Program-made: the position numbers and the translations under genes
Shown here: piece by piece, positions 15,039 through 16,751 of the stretch
How positions within the stretch are numbered: position 1 is the stretch's first letter
Layout: each line of letters starts with the position of its first letter
Notes under the pieces: model-generated
Databases searched by the model: none
The model's input: the letters and a program-made list of their open reading frames with translations, nothing else
Told to the model about the DNA's origin: nothing
NCBI GenBank assembly: GCA_945860255.1
Contig: CAMAQI010000039.1
Span: 1-16,751 of the forward strand
DNA from: Methylacidiphilum caldifontis
GTDB lineage: Bacteria > Verrucomicrobiota > Verrucomicrobiia > Methylacidiphilales > CAMAQI01
Direction: 5' to 3'
DNA length: 16,751 nucleotides

Positions 15039-15512
15039 TTAACTACGAATTCTCTCCAATGTGGAGGTCGTCGACTTCCCTGGAACCAATTGAAGAATTT
15101 GGATCTCAGCACCGCATTCCAATAACACGTCGCGCTCCCCCTGATCCAAGGTGTAAATTGTATAATCTCCCCCTTTCACATAGACATCAGGCTTCACGAT
15201 CTTCAGAAAATCAGTCGCCCGTACCCCATGAAAAATCGTCACCGCATCGACAACACGCAAAGCAGAAATAATCTCGGCTCGATCTCTCTCTGAATTCACA
15301 GGACGGGAAGGACCTTTAAGCTGGCTCACCGAGGCATCACTATTCAATCCAATCCAAAGCACATCCCCAAACTCTCTCGCCTCAGTTAAATATCTCAAAT
15401 GTCCGACATGCAATAGGTCAAAACAACCATTCGTCACCACCACGCGTTGTTTCCTTTTCGCAAACTCCTCGCGCACCAAACAGACCTGATCCCAATCAAT
15501 AATTCGACTCAT
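15039..15512 (-). CDS. rfaE2: D-glycero-beta-D-manno-heptose 1-phosphate adenylyltransferase (stand-alone RfaE domain II)
   Basis: Makes ADP-heptose from heptose 1-phosphate and ATP, feeding LPS inner-core synthesis; cytoplasmic. The 157-residue protein carries TNGCFDLLHVGHLRYL (27-42) with the nucleotidyltransferase HxGH at 35-38, LKGPSRPVN (65-73), KPDVYVKGGDY (107-117) and a C-terminal STTS (147-150) matching the ISSTxxx motif. In E. coli this activity is the second half of bifunctional HldE; here the kinase half is absent, so a separate heptokinase must be encoded elsewhere. The frame is open to 15560, but that would overlap lpxD; the ATG at 15512 lies 10 bases after the lpxD stop and has AGGA 8 bases upstream. 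Third gene of the ompH-lpxD-rfaE2 cluster. Related cytidylyltransferases share the fold, but the STTS ending and the GPSRPVN motif favour the heptose enzyme. Confidence 0.9.
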   Translation of the reverse strand: MSRIIDWDQVCLVREEFAKRKQRVVVTNGCFDLLHVGHLRYLTEAREFGDVLWIGLNSDASVSQLKGPSRPVNSERDRAEIISALRVVDAVTIFHGVRATDFLKIVKPDVYVKGGDYTIYTLDQGERDVLLECGAEIQILQLVPGKSTTSTLERIRS

Positions 15513-15520
15513 CCCTTTGA

Positions 15521-15524
15521 TCCT
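15521..15524 (-). promoter_or_regulatory. Ribosome binding site of rfaE2 overlapping the lpxD stop
   Basis: On minus, AGGA overlaps the TAG of lpxD (15523-15525) and lies 8 bases before the ATG at 15512. It favours this start over the longer frame and suggests translational coupling with lpxD. Confidence 0.5.
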
Positions 15525-16548
15525 AAGGTCTACGATCCGAAAAACCGATTTTTTTCTCAAGCTCTTTCAATCGTTCCCAAAACTCCGGCAGCTTCCGAAT
15601 CATCGCCTCAACCTTTAAACTTTCCCGTAACGGAACAGCATGACGTCCCGCAACCACCGTTTTTTCAGGAACATCTTTGCTGATTCCCGATTGAGCGGTA
15701 ACGGTTGCTTGATCGCCAATGTGGATATGCCCAACAAGCCCCGCTTGACCGGCAATCGTTACGTAATTTCCAAGCGTCGTACTTCCGGAGATCCCACATT
15801 GCGCCACTAAAATGGAGTTTTTACCAACGACAACATTGTGCGCAATCATTACTAAATTATCGATCTTCGTTCCCTCTTGGATCCAAGTCCGATCAAAACG
15901 TCCTCGATCAATCGTCGCATTCGCCCCCACCTCCACATCATCATCAAGCTGAACAAATCCAACTTGTGGAATCTTCACAAAACGTCCTTTTTGAAATGAG
16001 TAGCCAAATCCATCGGAACCGATTACCGCCCCACTTTGTAAAATAACCCGATTTCCAAGAACCGAACGTTCACGAACAACCACCCGAGGATAAATCAAAC
16101 AATCCTCTCCGATCACACTTTCCTGACCAATGTAACTCCCCGCTCCAATGACCGTCCTTGCTCCAATTTTGGCTCCAGACTCAATCACCACGTTCGGCTG
16201 TATCGAAACCCCCTCACCAATCACCACATTCATCCCAAGAACCGCTGTGGCGTGAATCCCAGGATCAAAACGAATGACTTCGGGAGCAAAAAAAGCACAG
16301 ACCTGAGTAAAGGCATCAGAAGCAGAGGGGACACGAATCACGGGCACTGAAAATCTCTCGGTCACTTCAGTAGAGATTAAAAGCACCCCCGCTTTTGTGA
16401 TACGAGCCTGCGGTAAATACTTCTCATTCCCTAAAAACGAAACCTGATGAGACTGCGCCGATTTGAGGTCAGAGACCCCAGAAATAGAAATCCCGGGATC
16501 ACCTTCGAGAGCTCCTTGTAAGCGCTCCGCAAGTTCCCGGGATGTCAT
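15523..16548 (-). CDS. lpxD: UDP-3-O-(3-hydroxyacyl)glucosamine N-acyltransferase
   Basis: Third step of lipid A synthesis: adds a hydroxyacyl chain from ACP to the 2-amino group of UDP-3-O-acylglucosamine, on the cytoplasmic side. The 341-residue length is typical. An N-terminal uridine-binding domain (about 1-100) is followed by a left-handed beta-helix of hexapeptide repeats (about 100-290, for example VIGEGVSIQPNVVIESGAKI). The catalytic His237 is in KIDNLVMIAHNVVVG (229-243). The end is a helical acyl-carrier-protein-recognition tail (about 305-335). The ATG at 16548 lies 15 bases after the ompH stop, with a weak AGG upstream. The order ompH-lpxD is widely conserved in Gram-negative bacteria, though the usual fabZ-lpxA-lpxB continuation is replaced by rfaE2 here. 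Confidence 0.97.
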   Translation of the reverse strand: MTSRELAERLQGALEGDPGISISGVSDLKSAQSHQVSFLGNEKYLPQARITKAGVLLISTEVTERFSVPVIRVPSASDAFTQVCAFFAPEVIRFDPGIHATAVLGMNVVIGEGVSIQPNVVIESGAKIGARTVIGAGSYIGQESVIGEDCLIYPRVVVRERSVLGNRVILQSGAVIGSDGFGYSFQKGRFVKIPQVGFVQLDDDVEVGANATIDRGRFDRTWIQEGTKIDNLVMIAHNVVVGKNSILVAQCGISGSTTLGNYVTIAGQAGLVGHIHIGDQATVTAQSGISKDVPEKTVVAGRHAVPLRESLKVEAMIRKLPEFWERLKELEKKIGFSDRRP

Positions 16549-16563
16549 TTAAAACCTAACGTA

Positions 16564-16751
16564 TTATTTTTTTGCAGGCGCAGGAGTTGCTGACGTCGAA
16601 GGAGCGCTACCAGCAGGCTTGCTTGCATTAATCATCTTAACCACTTCGTCGGTGATATCTTTTAAATCTTGAGAGTAAAGCACCACAGGAGTTTGACTCA
16701 CCCCAGCGGCAGATTTATCGATCACCAAGTTAAATTTCTCTTTTGCTGAAA
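16564..16751 (-). CDS. ompH: OmpH/Skp-family periplasmic chaperone, C-terminal part, cut by window edge
   Basis: The last 61 residues of a gene that starts beyond the right edge; stop TAA at 16564-16566. The visible part reads SAKEKFNLVIDKSAAGVSQT, then PVVLYSQDLKDITDEVVKMI, then NASKP and an Ala/Pro/Ser-rich tail ending PAPAKK. The pattern KxFNLVIDK...VLY...DITDEVxxxINA is typical of the C-terminal end of OmpH/Skp proteins, where a strand and helix follow the long coiled-coil arms. Those arms and the signal peptide are outside the window. Skp trimers carry unfolded outer-membrane proteins across the periplasm. Position just before lpxD, 15 bases away, supports the call. The low-complexity tail is longer than in E. 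coli Skp. Confidence 0.85.
   Translation of the reverse strand, partial: SAKEKFNLVIDKSAAGVSQTPVVLYSQDLKDITDEVVKMINASKPAGSAPSTSATPAPAKK

Noticed and set aside
15513..15560. N-terminal extension of rfaE2 to 15560
   Set aside because: It runs into lpxD; the start at 15512 has a ribosome binding site and family-typical length.
1..16751. A defence, mobile or secretion system
   Set aside because: Apart from the partial RAYT, all genes have housekeeping, envelope or metabolic families; no toxin-antitoxin, nuclease, integrase or array is visible.

Overview
The window looks like ordinary chromosomal core DNA of a Gram-negative bacterium that makes lipid A and heptose-containing LPS (LpxD, RfaE2-type adenylyltransferase, OmpH/Skp, MurA). 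Base composition is AT-leaning by eye. A Verrucomicrobiota/PVC-type genome is my best guess, from the ompH-lpxD order, the style of the small protein after mrp and the RAYT-type transposase, but no single gene proves it. Almost everything is on the minus strand; only mrp and the small gene behind it are on plus. I see no tRNA, rRNA, CRISPR array or complete insertion sequence, and no gene-free stretch longer than about 125 bases.

Layout, left to right. (1) Bases 1-156: N-terminal part of a REP-associated (Y1/IS200-like) transposase, cut by the window edge. (2) 276-10856: a tightly packed minus-strand run, read from right to left as coaD, a two-domain glycosyltransferase, an ArnT/PMT-like membrane glycosyltransferase, an AspT/YidE-like antiporter, ppc (PEP carboxylase) and a cytoplasmic hybrid histidine kinase. 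Gaps are 4, 46, -4 (overlap), 40 and 13 bases, so one transcript is plausible. (3) 10961-12220: murA, with a 104-base gap before coaD. (4) 12221-12334: a divergent control region between murA (minus) and mrp (plus), unusually rich in inverted repeats. (5) 12335-13687: mrp (Fe-S carrier ATPase) and a small charged protein of unknown function. (6) 13694-14914: a PP_4765/HI0933-type flavoprotein, convergent with the small gene and only 6 bases from it. (7) 14915-15038: an intergenic stretch with a symmetric block of nested direct repeats. (8) 15039-16751: an envelope cluster, ompH (3' end only), lpxD and rfaE2, closely spaced on minus.

Functionally the window is dominated by envelope building: MurA starts peptidoglycan precursor synthesis, LpxD acylates the lipid A precursor, RfaE2 activates heptose for the LPS core, OmpH/Skp chaperones outer-membrane proteins, and the two glycosyltransferases probably decorate a surface glycan. 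CoaD (coenzyme A), PEP carboxylase (oxaloacetate supply) and the antiporter are metabolic. I did not find a convincing new multi-gene system. The points most worth a second look are non-coding or local: a hairpin covering the murA ribosome binding site, a cluster of dyads upstream of mrp, an A-B-B-A direct-repeat block upstream of the flavoprotein gene, a 10-base G tract in that gene, and an Mrp protein lacking the usual CxxC pair.
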